From NCBI GenBank assembly GCA_949775045.1, contig OX459104.1, forward strand, positions 13,067,655-13,131,654: a stretch of DNA of 64,000 nt, in the 5' to 3' direction. Source of the DNA: Metridium senile. Its lineage: Eukaryota > Cnidaria > Anthozoa > Actiniaria > Metridiidae. Within the stretch, counting starts at the first letter, position 1. Each line of letters begins with the position of its first letter. The position numbers and the translations under genes were made by a program. Below, piece by piece: positions 51,779 through 61,571 of the stretch. Below the pieces are notes generated by a model, which saw nothing but the letters and a program-made list of their open reading frames with translations, was not told the DNA's origin and searched no databases.

Positions 51779-53528
51779 AATTCATACATCCGTACAACTC
51801 CATCCTCATAGAAATGTGACCGTAGTACGTGGCAGGTAAAATTCGTATGGCCTTGGCGTAAATTGCAGGCTCTAGAATATGATGCACTATGGTGTTTCTG
51901 TCATTATTTCCTTTGAAAAATTTGCCTCCTCTGTATTTCTTAAAGTGACTGCCATCTACGCTGTAGTCAATGCTGTACGATTTAACCCACTGGCTACGGT
52001 CCTGGCGGCCTTGTGTAGCAACAGCCGTGACTTTAACAACTTTAGGAAACTCTACTTCCAGCCACTGAAAAACATCATTGAATTTAGCTACCCAGGCACC
52101 ACTCCAGCTTTCTTGTTTTACAGTATTCAGTCTAGACCTGGCCGCTTCGTGTTTGACATCAAGCCTAGATGAAGCGGTAATTTTGGAATCGGGTATGGCA
52201 TAACTCTCCATGCCTAAAGCACCGTCGCATCGTCGTCCTTGTCAAGAAAAGCAAATTTCATATATATAGCATTAGATGAAAAAATATTTAAGTTAAAATT
52301 GGATTATGAAAAATCCGTAATATCTATATTTATTCCATCAGCAAGTTTTTACTTTATCAAAAATGAAATTAATGTGCAGATTCCATTTCGAATCAATTTT
52401 TGTTGCATTTACTTTTGCAACAAACTCAATTGTAAAGTAGTATGAGTATGAATTTTAAGAGGGAGAAGCGATGAACAGAAATTAAAGTCATAGTAAAATG
52501 TAGGAGAAGGAAATAGACAATGGATTATTGAAAACGAATCGTCAATTGGGCTTTAGTGTTGCCAAATGATATATGTTTCGCTTCTTTTTAAGCTCAACCT
52601 TATTGTTACCATGGTTTTGATACTATAATAAGTTCAATTGAAATTTTATTGCGCATTATCTGAGGTGCAGCCATAGAACTCCTATGCAAGCTGGGGCGCA
52701 CATCTATCCATCCACGCCATCAAGTTTCAAACATTGTATCAAGATACTACTTTCTTCGATTTTTCTGTCGTACGTGCGATTCCGCGCGACCGAAAAATTG
52801 CTTGTAAAAAGCCACAGGAGTCCCATCCGCGCGCATTCAAACAAATACACCACAGAAACCCTACGAGCGCGCTCAATATGTATCTCGCTCGGCGCGCGGT
52901 TAAAAATAACTTTATTGTCATTAAAAAAAATCCTCAAAGAGAATAGTTGGGCTGCCTGTGAACAGAGCCTTAATTCCCTTTTTTGGTTGTTATTTTTTAA
53001 TCATAAATTTATTGGTTATTAATGATTACTTACTCGATTTCAGCTTGTAAACATAGTTAACGGAACCTTTCCCAACACATACATCAGCGTTCGCATCTAC
53101 ACACTGCTGGTTATAATCTGGTATACACGTGGTTGGATCAGCTTTACCATGATAATTGTAGTCACCATTTCCACTCCAGCATTCACCATAATACTGAAGA
53201 CCAAAGTATTCGTATCCTTCTTCTCTTGCCTTGGCAGCACATCGACATGCTAGTCTGGTAAACAAAATGGTTTATTTTTTTAAATACATTTTTTCCAAAG
53301 ATTTCGTGTAGTCTTTTTCCATAGCTTAATTCATTTAACATGTATCTTAAGCTTACCCGGATATGGATCCTTTGAAATTGTTCCAGTCGATTCGATGGCC
53401 ATCATAATTGGGATTGGTAGTATCCCTTTCATTGAGAAGTTCCGAAGGTAGTGCTCTGTCATGAATGACATCATCATAGCAGCCAACCTTTTCAAAATCC
53501 ATGTCACATTTGTCATATTTTTCCGAGG
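51779..53528 (-). CDS. Secreted F5/8C (discoidin) domain protein, 3' exons
   Basis: Three - strand exons with consistent phases and AG/GT borders: 53528-53357, 53254-53033 and 52237-51779. Exon 1 encodes KVGCYDD, LPSELLNERD and GHRIDWNNFKG. Exon 2 encodes a Cys-rich module (ACRCAAKAREEGY, then FGLQYYGECWSG, DPTTCIPDY, VCVGKGSVNYVY). Exon 3 encodes an F5/8 type C domain: C-DGALGMES, then ITASSRLD, WSGAWVAKFND, WLEVEFPKVVKVTAVATQGR, WVKSYSIDYSVDG, IRILPA and MELYGC. F5/8C domains bind carbohydrates or phospholipids at the cell surface. The last exon either runs to a stop at 51735 or splices at GTAAGT (51,778); its continuation was not found. The 5' end lies further right. Extracellular, adhesion-like; partner unknown. 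Confidence 0.75.
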
Positions 53529-53569
53529 CTGAAAAGAAAATGCAAATTATTCACTGTACCGCTTAGCTT

Positions 53570-54330
53570 AGGTATTGGGGTTGGGGGATGGTTGTATTCA
53601 TATACTCCATACAACTTACAATGTAGAGTCGTTCTATAGCATTATCTTACCTATCAATGCTAGAAAAACCTTTTTTAATAGCTTTGTATTACCTCTTTTT
53701 GAATATGGTGATATAATATGGGGAGATATGGGTAATGTGACTCTTATGTCAGAATTTCAGGTGCTTCATAACAATGCAGCACGAATTGTGCTAGATTTTC
53801 CATCTCGAGCTTCTGCCAGTGAAGCTCTAGACTACTTTTCTTGGAAGAAACTTGCTCAAAGAAGAGCTGAACATCGAGCTATTTTCATGTATAAGTGCCA
53901 TAAGAATTTATTAGAACATGATTTTGAATATAAATTAAATAGAGATTTCCATGAATATAATACTAGAACTAAGAATAATGTTCGTGCCTCTCAAGCGCAC
54001 ACCAGGTGGGGTCAATGGAAAACGACCAATTTTGCCGCCATTGTTTGGAATAAGATTTGCTTGACTATACGTAATGCTTTGAGTCTTGCAATTTTTAAGA
54101 AGCAAATTTCTAAGCTTAACTTAATTACTTAATTTTTAAACACTAGGATAATTTTTTGAACTATAATTATATTTTATATTAATTAATCTTTGTAATTTTT
54201 AGATATAATATATGTTTAAAATTATTTATGTAGATTTTTATTATTTTACTTTATTTAGGACCCTTCTGTAAATCACCGTAAGGTGAAGTTGGCATTATCA
54301 TTAAAGATTATTTATTATTATTATAGCTAG
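53570..54330 (+). mobile_element. 5'-truncated non-LTR retrotransposon (CR1/L2-like)
   Basis: The frame 53575-54132 encodes the C-terminal end of a LINE reverse transcriptase ORF: FVLPLFEYGDIIWGD, LHNNAARIVLDFPSRASASE, then WKKLAQRRAEHRAIFMYK, ending in FKKQISKLN. The polymerase core is absent, as expected for 5' truncation. The 3' UTR carries GTAAATCACCGTAAGGTGAA and ends in a short ATT repeat, as in L2/CR1-type elements. It sits in an intron of the F5/8C gene, in opposite orientation. Confidence 0.8.
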
Positions 54331-55090
54331 CAATAGTTTATTACTAATGACAATTGATCTAAACAAGCCTCACATCAACAAATAGATCTTTAATAAAAAA
54401 AAAAATACTTTCATCCTGTTTTTCAAAATTATCTTCGGTTTAATTGTTGCAGTCTGAACGCATATCGAAATATTATAATTTTCAGTTTATAATTTGAATG
54501 ATTGTATTCCTTTTTATGTGTGGTTTTGGATCTCAAATTAATCAATCTCGATGAATGCTTCTTTTTAATAATTACAATATATCAAAAGGTCGTTAAATTT
54601 GGACATTAAAAAAGAAGAAACATCTACTCAAAATTGGAGGAAATTGGCAATGGGATATGGCCTTTTATTATAAATATTAAATGATTACATAAAAAACGAA
54701 CATTGTTGAAGTTACAGATTTTTACAATGATGTTACTCCCCCTAAGTAAAAGTGAGGTTCAAAAAACGTTAAACGTAACACCAACATTACGTGAGAACAT
54801 GAGAGGGAGGGTGGAGGAGGGGTGACTTGTTGACTGGCTTCAATCTACAACTAACTGGCCACGCTATCACTCCTGTCTGAATAAGTATGCTCCCTATAGG
54901 GGGTACCAATGCATGTCAGCCAATACTATGACTTCCCATCTGCTACGCATCGAAATAGGATATTTGTTTGTGATTTGATTAATAAAAAGATCCAAGATTC
55001 ACTTTAATTAACGCCTTTAATAGTTTTTAAATTCACAAAATTTGGAAATGGCACAAAAGATTTAATGCGGGGTGAATATTGCATGCTAAC

Positions 55091-55197
55091 CTGTTACACG
55101 GTGCTGCAAAAAGACAATCGTTAGGACCAAAGCTTTCATAATCGTCTCCATTTTGACCAACATTCACGATCAGTAACCACCCAGTGCTGTCGAAACC
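55091..55197 (-). CDS. Possible additional exon of the F5/8C gene
   Basis: Borders ATATAG|GG and AACAG|GTTAGC enclose one open frame with GFDSTGWLLIVNVGQNGDDY, then FGPNDCLFAAPC. The phase does not join directly to the exon at 53528, so an intermediate exon would be needed, or it belongs to another gene. Confidence 0.3.
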
Positions 55198-55239
55198 CTA
55201 TATAAAAATTTACAACACTGATGTAATAGATAAAAAACG

Positions 55240-55320
55240 AGTGCGAGTGTTTGATCAGGGGCTCTAAACACCGTTTCGAGGTGTTTGGAGCCCCTGATCA
55301 AACACGAAGCACGAGTTTTT
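55240..55320. repeat. Palindrome
   Basis: TGTTTGATCAGGGGCTC and GAGCCCCTGATCAAACA flank a short CACCGTTTCGAGGTGT loop: a near-perfect ~75-bp hairpin. Confidence 0.8.
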
Positions 55321-55321
55321 G

Positions 55322-55491
55322 ATCTGACTTATCAGTCTCATTATAATTCATTTGTTCTTGAATCTAAGAAAGATATAGAATGCAGTAGTAGCGCAACAAG
55401 TACGGCTAGTACGGCTTCAAACTCCAATGTTGTCATTGAAGGAGGAAAGTTTGAAAACTGTACATTTAATTTAGCTGCACCAACAGAATAA
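55322..55491 (+). pseudogene. C-terminal fragment, possibly of a DUF3504/Crypton-like protein
   Basis: In frame after the palindrome: Ser/Thr-rich SSSATSTASTASNSNVVIEG, then FENCTFNLAAP, stop at 55491. The C..C-F-N ending resembles tails of DUF3504 (Crypton-derived) proteins. Weak evidence; could be chance. Confidence 0.25.
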
Positions 55492-55871
55492 CAATTTATA
55501 TAGCACGCTAAGCATATCAGTACTGAATTTGATCATGTTAAGAGTAACTTCACAAAATAACCTGCCATTTAGCTGAACATTCATGGCCCATATAGACCAT
55601 ATGGAATCTCTAAAACTAATTAAGGCTACCTCGTGTTACTTTGATTTTTCATTTTTCGATTTACATTTATTCTACCGAATCAGTGATTTATTTTGGAAAT
55701 TATTTTGTCGCATTTGACATTTGTGTTAGGGTAATCATGGCTGTTATTGTATTTCAATGATAATAAAATTATTGTCATCTTTGTTGTCTTGATCAGTGTT
55801 TTTCTCAAATAATAAGTGATCAATGAGGAAACATCAATAATATATAACATCAACCCAAAACTTCAACGAAT

Positions 55872-55960
55872 TCGTTATTAGCTTAGTTGGTTAATCATTA
55901 GAATTGCATGCCAGAGGTTCCCGGTTCGAGTCAAAGGACGTCCAAAATAAAATAATTTTA
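55872..55960 (+). repeat. tRNA-derived SINE-like element
   Basis: A-box-like TAGCTTAGTTGG and B-box-like GGTTCGAGTC at tRNA spacing, followed by a tail containing GGAGAGCCTGTAGTAATTCT (about 55,966-55,985) that recurs inverted near 58,690-58,725 (AATTACTACAGACTCTCC). No clean tRNA fold. Confidence 0.4.
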
Positions 55961-56335
55961 GGAAGGAGAGCCTGTAGTAATTCTATTCATGACCGATTTC
56001 CACCCACTTGAAATACTAGACTCAAAATTTTAAGTAACGGCTGTCATAACTGTCAAATATCAAAATGATATACAACGGGTCTCAGCAATGTAGCGCTATC
56101 TCTGCTCTTTATACCTAGAGTGATTTTCATATGGCCGTGCAAGAAAATAGACCATTTAGTTTGTGGTAGTTGATAAAGAACAAAAGAAAACAATGGGTTT
56201 AATGTTTACTACTAACTAATAGTTTGCCTAGTGAAGAAATGAAAAAGTTATGTACCAAAAAGTCCCGGATGTACGTACGCGTCAAATCAAAACAACTTTC
56301 CCGCCCATTTCTCGTCGCTTGTTCGCTGAATTAAA

Positions 56336-56550
56336 CATGGCGGCTCGATTTGTAGAAGTCTCAGAGGAAGACTTGCCTAAATTTTCAAAAGAAAATGAGA
56401 ACCAAAACACAATGAAGAAAACAGAATACGACCTTCGAATATTCAGGGAATACATGGCCTCTATAAACGAAGACAGGGAGATAGAAACATTGATGTTTTC
56501 TGAGCTTCAAAATATTCTTATGAAGTTCATCTTGGCTGTCAAGAAAAAGA
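56336..56550 (+). CDS. Candidate first exon of a DUF3504 (Crypton-derived) gene inside MITE3
   Basis: Strong start context (AACATGGCG). It encodes MAARFVEVSEEDLPKF, then LRIFREYM and FSELQNILMKFILAVKKK, ending at a donor (A|GTGAGG, 56551); without splicing the frame stops at 56561. The V.E....K.....N..T....E..LR.FR.Y pattern resembles the N-terminal SAM-like core-binding region of DUF3504 tyrosine-recombinase-derived proteins common in cnidarians. The catalytic part is absent. Could be a captured host exon. Confidence 0.45.
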
Positions 56551-56577
56551 GTGAGGAATAGTTTCCGGGAAAACACT

Positions 56578-56746
56578 ACTATCCATATAATAAAAAGAAC
56601 ATTACACGGTGGCTTGAAGATATGAATTGTATTTTCTCGTGGTAAAAACAACATTTAACTCGTTCGCTGCGCTCACTCGTAAAATATTGTTTTCACCACT
56701 CGAAAATATAATTCATATCTTCGCGCCACCGTGTAATATCCTCTAT
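56578..56746. mobile_element. Foldback element, family 5 (copy 3)
   Basis: ATTACACGGTGGCTTGAAGA and the complementary end CACCGTGTAATATCCTCTAT, arms AAGATATGAATTGTATTTTC. Related to 13,180-13,320 and 20,601-20,720. Confidence 0.7.
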
Positions 56747-56917
56747 GTATTCGATATATATATATAACCAAGCCTTAGCATGTAAAACTGTAGGAATTAG
56801 TAGCCTCGACTACTAAATAAGTGAATCCAAAGAGCAACAATAAAGATCCGATACCAGCCTACCTATAGAGCTAGTCATCCGTACTAACACTTCCAAGGTC
56901 ATATGAAAATCACTCTA

Positions 56918-57247
56918 TAGCTCGAAGAGCATTTGTGTTGTTGTGACATTTCAAACTCAACTACAACTCCGACAAAACCTGAACGTAAATCAAAAGTCCG
57001 CTTTTCTAAGAACTGCCGTTTTTGCAGCAAAAATCTAAGCTGTACTGGAATTAAAGTACCGAGAGTATCGTTGTTTAACGTCGTGAAGAATAGGGAACGT
57101 CTTGCTTTCGGTACAGCTGAGAGTATCGTGTTAGACATCGCCAGAAAAGTCGAACCAAATGGGGAGGAGCCTAATATGCAGATTTTATTAAGCATATATA
57201 GATGCCAATCAAATGCATTGTCTTTTGTCAAATATAATTGGCTTACG
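56918..57247 (+). CDS. Possible exon, unrecognised zinc-finger-like frame
   Basis: Open frame with Lys/Arg-rich KPERKSKVRFSKNCRFCSKN (CxxC), then IKVPRVSLFNVVKNRERL, ending near a good donor (TTACG|GTACGT). Directly right of the MITE3 copy. No family recognised; second zinc-ligand pair not seen. Confidence 0.25.
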
Positions 57248-57589
57248 GTACGTATACTATTTCACTGATAAACTTGGCGGCAGGAATAAGGAGGGAAGGA
57301 TATCATTCAGTTTGCACATTTTGGTGGACGAAAATCGGCTTCAGGGGCGAGATAATTCACTCTGTAGTGAGCTACGGTGAAATTATATTTCCCATATCAA
57401 TGTTTTTCAAAACAAAATTGCTGTTCGTACGCTCTTGCATATTAATTTTGTTATTGAAATACAAAGAATTTGTCATCTATGTGATTATCGCGATTCAAAT
57501 ACAATTAATTAATTTTATAAGTAATGATTTTGAAACACATAATGATGTAAAAATGAGACTTAGTAATTAATTAGAGAATTAAAGAATTA

Positions 57590-59866
57590 ATTAATTAGCT
57601 TATAATTAAGCTCTATTGTGATGGCTGAAACAAAGAACGCACGTCAACAAAACATTGCCAAATGAATGTCTTGAAACCTGAATAATACCGAAACAAATTG
57701 TCTAAAACCGTCATGAGTTTGTGGCCGATTCATTTGAAAATAGGGAGACCATATTAACACATGACCAATGAATCAAACCAGAGGGGGAAAACATACAATA
57801 AACATATTGCCCCTTAGCTTGAGACCGTAATAATAGAGCAATTTTGAGCAAATCGGTCATTTGACAAAGGAATGAGGGCTGGAAACCATAAAAAAAATGT
57901 AAGTTGTAAAATCGACACACGTTTTAACGTTTTGGCTTTGTTTCTGTGTTTTCATTATAGCATGTAATTAGGTTAATCAACCTAGAGGGGGAAAAGTTAT
58001 TTTAATGACGCGGTTGCCGAGTTATCAAGGATAGGAAATTCTGGCTCCCTACATTCTCTGTTAACTTGAGAGCATAAGCCTGTCGATTTTTTTCTAAGTG
58101 TCGCGTTACTAATGCGCATGACCGTTCGGTTTTTCTGGCGATGAGAATGATCCCTTCGTCGTATTCCTCGCCGATGTTTGCCGCTGAAATTCCAATATCT
58201 CTTAGGCTTTTAACCTGGTCATTATTTGGTCATTATTGAGGTCACGGGAGAAACAACGATTATTCCTTTTTTGTAAGCCCTTTAAAGCTATCATAAGGCA
58301 TGGAAATATTTGGAAGATTATTTAAGCTTTTTCCAAAACCGGTCGGTAAAATTTCAAAGAAGTCTCGTCTATTTGCACTGTTTATCAAGCAACTCTTCTG
58401 CTCTTTTTTAGTGAAAGTCCTTCGTTTTGAAAGTCCTCAAGACATGTCTTAATGACTTCCCCTATATCCATTGAAGAAAGACTAAAAATATTGTTGGATT
58501 CAAATCGTCAGTCACAAAGATTATATTCGAACTACTGTGCTAAAACTCTTGTAAACAAAGAATCAAATTCAGACCGGTAAGACTGCGCTTTGTCATTGTA
58601 GTTTTTGACATACGTTGATACAACCTGTCATCAACTATTGAATTAACCAATCAGAGGGTATACCAGGAGCTGGTATACTGGAAATCGGTCATGAATAGAA
58701 TTACTACAGACTCTCCTTACCCACCTCCCCTCCCCCTCGCTCCATTCCCCCTCTCCTCCTTCTCTCCCCCTCCCCCTCCTCCCAAATCCCCTTGAGCCTT
58801 TTCACAGGCTACCCATGTACAGGATAGGTATCCCTATATATCAGTCATAATTAGTTCCATACTCACTAGATATGAGCAATCTCGCGCTCTGATTGGCTCC
58901 CTAATACTAGGCTATCACCTATGAGGCTTTCTCAATTAAACTAAAGAGTCGTGTGATGGCGTCAGTGGCGCGCGCTGTTCAAGTCAAAATTCATTCACCA
59001 AATGTTCTAGTTTTTCTAGTTTTAGTAATTTGTTGTTACGTTTATTTCCTAGTACGCCTCGTTGGATATCAGCTCATGTACGTCTCGATTTCGTGGAATA
59101 ACTGTTAATTATCAAAAGAATAATGGCTCATATTTTTATATTTGATTTATTCTATAAAAAAATCTTTTCAACAGTAGACATAACATGTTAGAAATGGTTT
59201 TCTTCTGGATACTGTCTTGGTACCAACATAAAGTAACTTGAGGAATGCCACACCTTTAAATGAGTTTTAACGACTACATAACTAACAAAAGAAAATCTAG
59301 CTAATTTGTACCAGTTTACCGTTTTTCGAAATCTTTGCAAAGTTTCATCGCGATATATATACAAGTGAATGCGTTTTTTTTATTTTATCTTGTTTAGCTG
59401 CTCTAATGAAAGAAAATCACTTGAGGAGTGTTTTAGGTAAATCAGAAAAAGGAGTTAAAATGCAATCTAATTGAATTTATAACGCAAACGAGGATAGCTA
59501 AAACGTGTATCCATTCCATAGTTTAGGAATTTTTCGCCTGAGAAATTAAGAGCGAATGTCCACTAACACCGAGCAAAATCGAGAATACGTGGCACATGAT
59601 GGAAAAATAAAATCCTTCATATTTCATCCATCGAAACCCTATCATATACTAAGAAACGTGGTGGGGTTTGTTTTCGAAAATTTTCTTTTAAACGCGAGAA
59701 ATTTAGAAAAACGTGACCCAAACCGGAAATGTCTTAAATGGACAAAAATATCGCGTGATCATGACTTCTTAAAAACGTCTCATTTGATAAATTCAAATCA
59801 AATAGAAACAAAAATTGACTTCATAAACGTATATAGCAGATAATAATGAAGGGCTGGATCTAAGTT
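57590..59866. other. Spacer without recognised gene
   Basis: C/T-rich tracts at 58,720-58,790. The frame at 59,556-59,843 shows no domain I recognise. Confidence 0.4.
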
Positions 59867-59870
59867 TTAA

Positions 59871-61567
59871 CCCTTTAAGTGTTTTTTTTTTTAAGTCACA
59901 GGAAGCAATCAAAAATTGTAGAATTTTGCGAGTTAAATGTTTCTAATTTACCTCACTTTTTAAATATTAATTTTTCCTTCCCGATATATTTCTGATTTTC
60001 TTGATATTTTGTATTTAAATAAACGAAATGTTGTTCTATAAGATGATATAAAAATCTTACTTTTTATATTTGTGGAGATATAGCGATCTAAATGTCGTGA
60101 AAATCACAAAAAAAAATTGTCAACAACTCCAGACAATTAGACGCGTGCCTGATTGTCACGCGTCTAAATGTCACGCTATGAAGATTTATTTTGTATTGTC
60201 GTACTTATTATAACAGTAGGAATTGATTTTAAGAGAACAACTAGAACAACTAGTTACTATCATGTACGGTAAAGACAAAAATTTCAAATGGTTCTAAAGT
60301 TTTACAGCCAAACCTACAGAAGCGTTCCTATCGAGGTTCGAAGGCTCGATTTTTTCTTCCAAACTTGGTTTTAAATTTGTTTCGAAATTTGCATAAATGA
60401 ATCGAAACTTGTAAGTTTCAAAAACCGCCTCAAACCGAAAACCGCCTCAACGGAAACTTGCTAAACCTAGTCTGCTTACAGAAATATTGTTATAAATACT
60501 TACTAAAGTAGTTACTATTCTATTACTAGTTATTAGTAGTTACTATTCTATTTTCAAGCGGAGTGCCGCTTGATTTTTCCGTAAAAATACAAACTCGTGT
60601 CGTCCGAAGAAGAAAATCGCTTTCAGCTCGTGATTCAAAATCTTTCTCGTGTTCTCCCAACAATCCCGCGTGTTTCTAACAGAGAATAGAAACACGGAAA
60701 ATATGTTCTAAAGCTTAATTTGCTAAGATTTGTATTTGATTAAATCTGTTTTAATATTAAAGGTTGGATGGACCACTCGATAGTCGGGGCGTATATTTCA
60801 GTGAAACAATATCCACTCATAAGAAATATATGTGGCCAAGCTAGTCCAGTAACAAAATCAGAGTCTCCACCGATAAAAATTAAAATGTTTTCCGATCCAT
60901 CTGTAAAAAACAGATCGGTGTTTTTACCAATTCCAAAATTTGCTTTTGTAGTTAGAGTTGTTTGTGAGTTGCTATACGAACAATAAACGATTTCTAAAAT
61001 ATTTCTGGTTGCTCACGGTTTTTCGACTCGCACTGTAATAACTTTCGGTGAAGAATAGTTTTGAACGAGCTGTCAAGACTTTTTGGCACGTGTCAAGGCC
61101 ACACACAGCTTTTAGCCCTTTAAAAATACTATTAACACCAAAACTATTTTGACATAAATCGGTGTTATATTTGCTAACCACTATTTATTAAAATACAAGA
61201 TATAGAAACACAAAAATAAATTTTAAGATTTTAAGGATGTTTCAAAATAATCACAAATTAATTAGAGTTCGCGCTGTCTATACGAGACACGCATCTAATT
61301 GTCTGGAGTTGTTGACAGTTTTTTGTTGTGATTTTTACGATATGTAAACCGCTATATCTCCACAAATATAAAAAGCCCGAGTGAGATTTTTATATCATCT
61401 TAAAGAACAACATTTCCTTTACTCTAATACAAAATATCAAGAAAATCAGAAATATACTGGGCAGGAAAAATTAATATTTAAAATGTGTGGTAAATTAAAA
61501 AAAATTAACTTGCAAAATTCTACAATTTTTGATTGCTTCCTATGGCCTAAAAAACACACTTAAAGGG
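59871..61567. mobile_element. piggyBac-like non-autonomous element, TTAA target
   Basis: 1,697 bp bounded by TTAA (59867-59870 and 61568-61571). Ends CCCTTTAAGTG and CACTTAAAGGG are inverted, and the arms continue for ~300 bp (for example GGAAGCAATCAAAAATTGTA against its complement; ATATTTGTGGAGATATAGCG against CGCTATATCTCCACAAATAT). No transposase frame. TTAA plus a CCCTTT terminus is characteristic of piggyBac. Confidence 0.8.
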
Positions 61568-61571
61568 TTAA

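Larger units (their letters stand above)
56118..56915. mobile_element. MITE3 copy carrying a ~660-bp internal insertion
   Basis: Ends GAGTGATTTTCATATGGCCG and its partner AAGGTCATATGAAAATCACTC, with TA on both sides (56116-56117, 56916-56917). The first ~115 bp are MITE3 sequence in inverse orientation. Past AGTTTGCCT the expected ~10 bp to the other TIR are replaced by ~660 bp holding a candidate exon and a foldback element. Confidence 0.75.

Noticed and set aside
53575..54132. Host gene on the + strand
   Set aside because: The motifs are those of the C-terminal part of a LINE ORF2, and the 3' tail fits a truncated retrotransposon.
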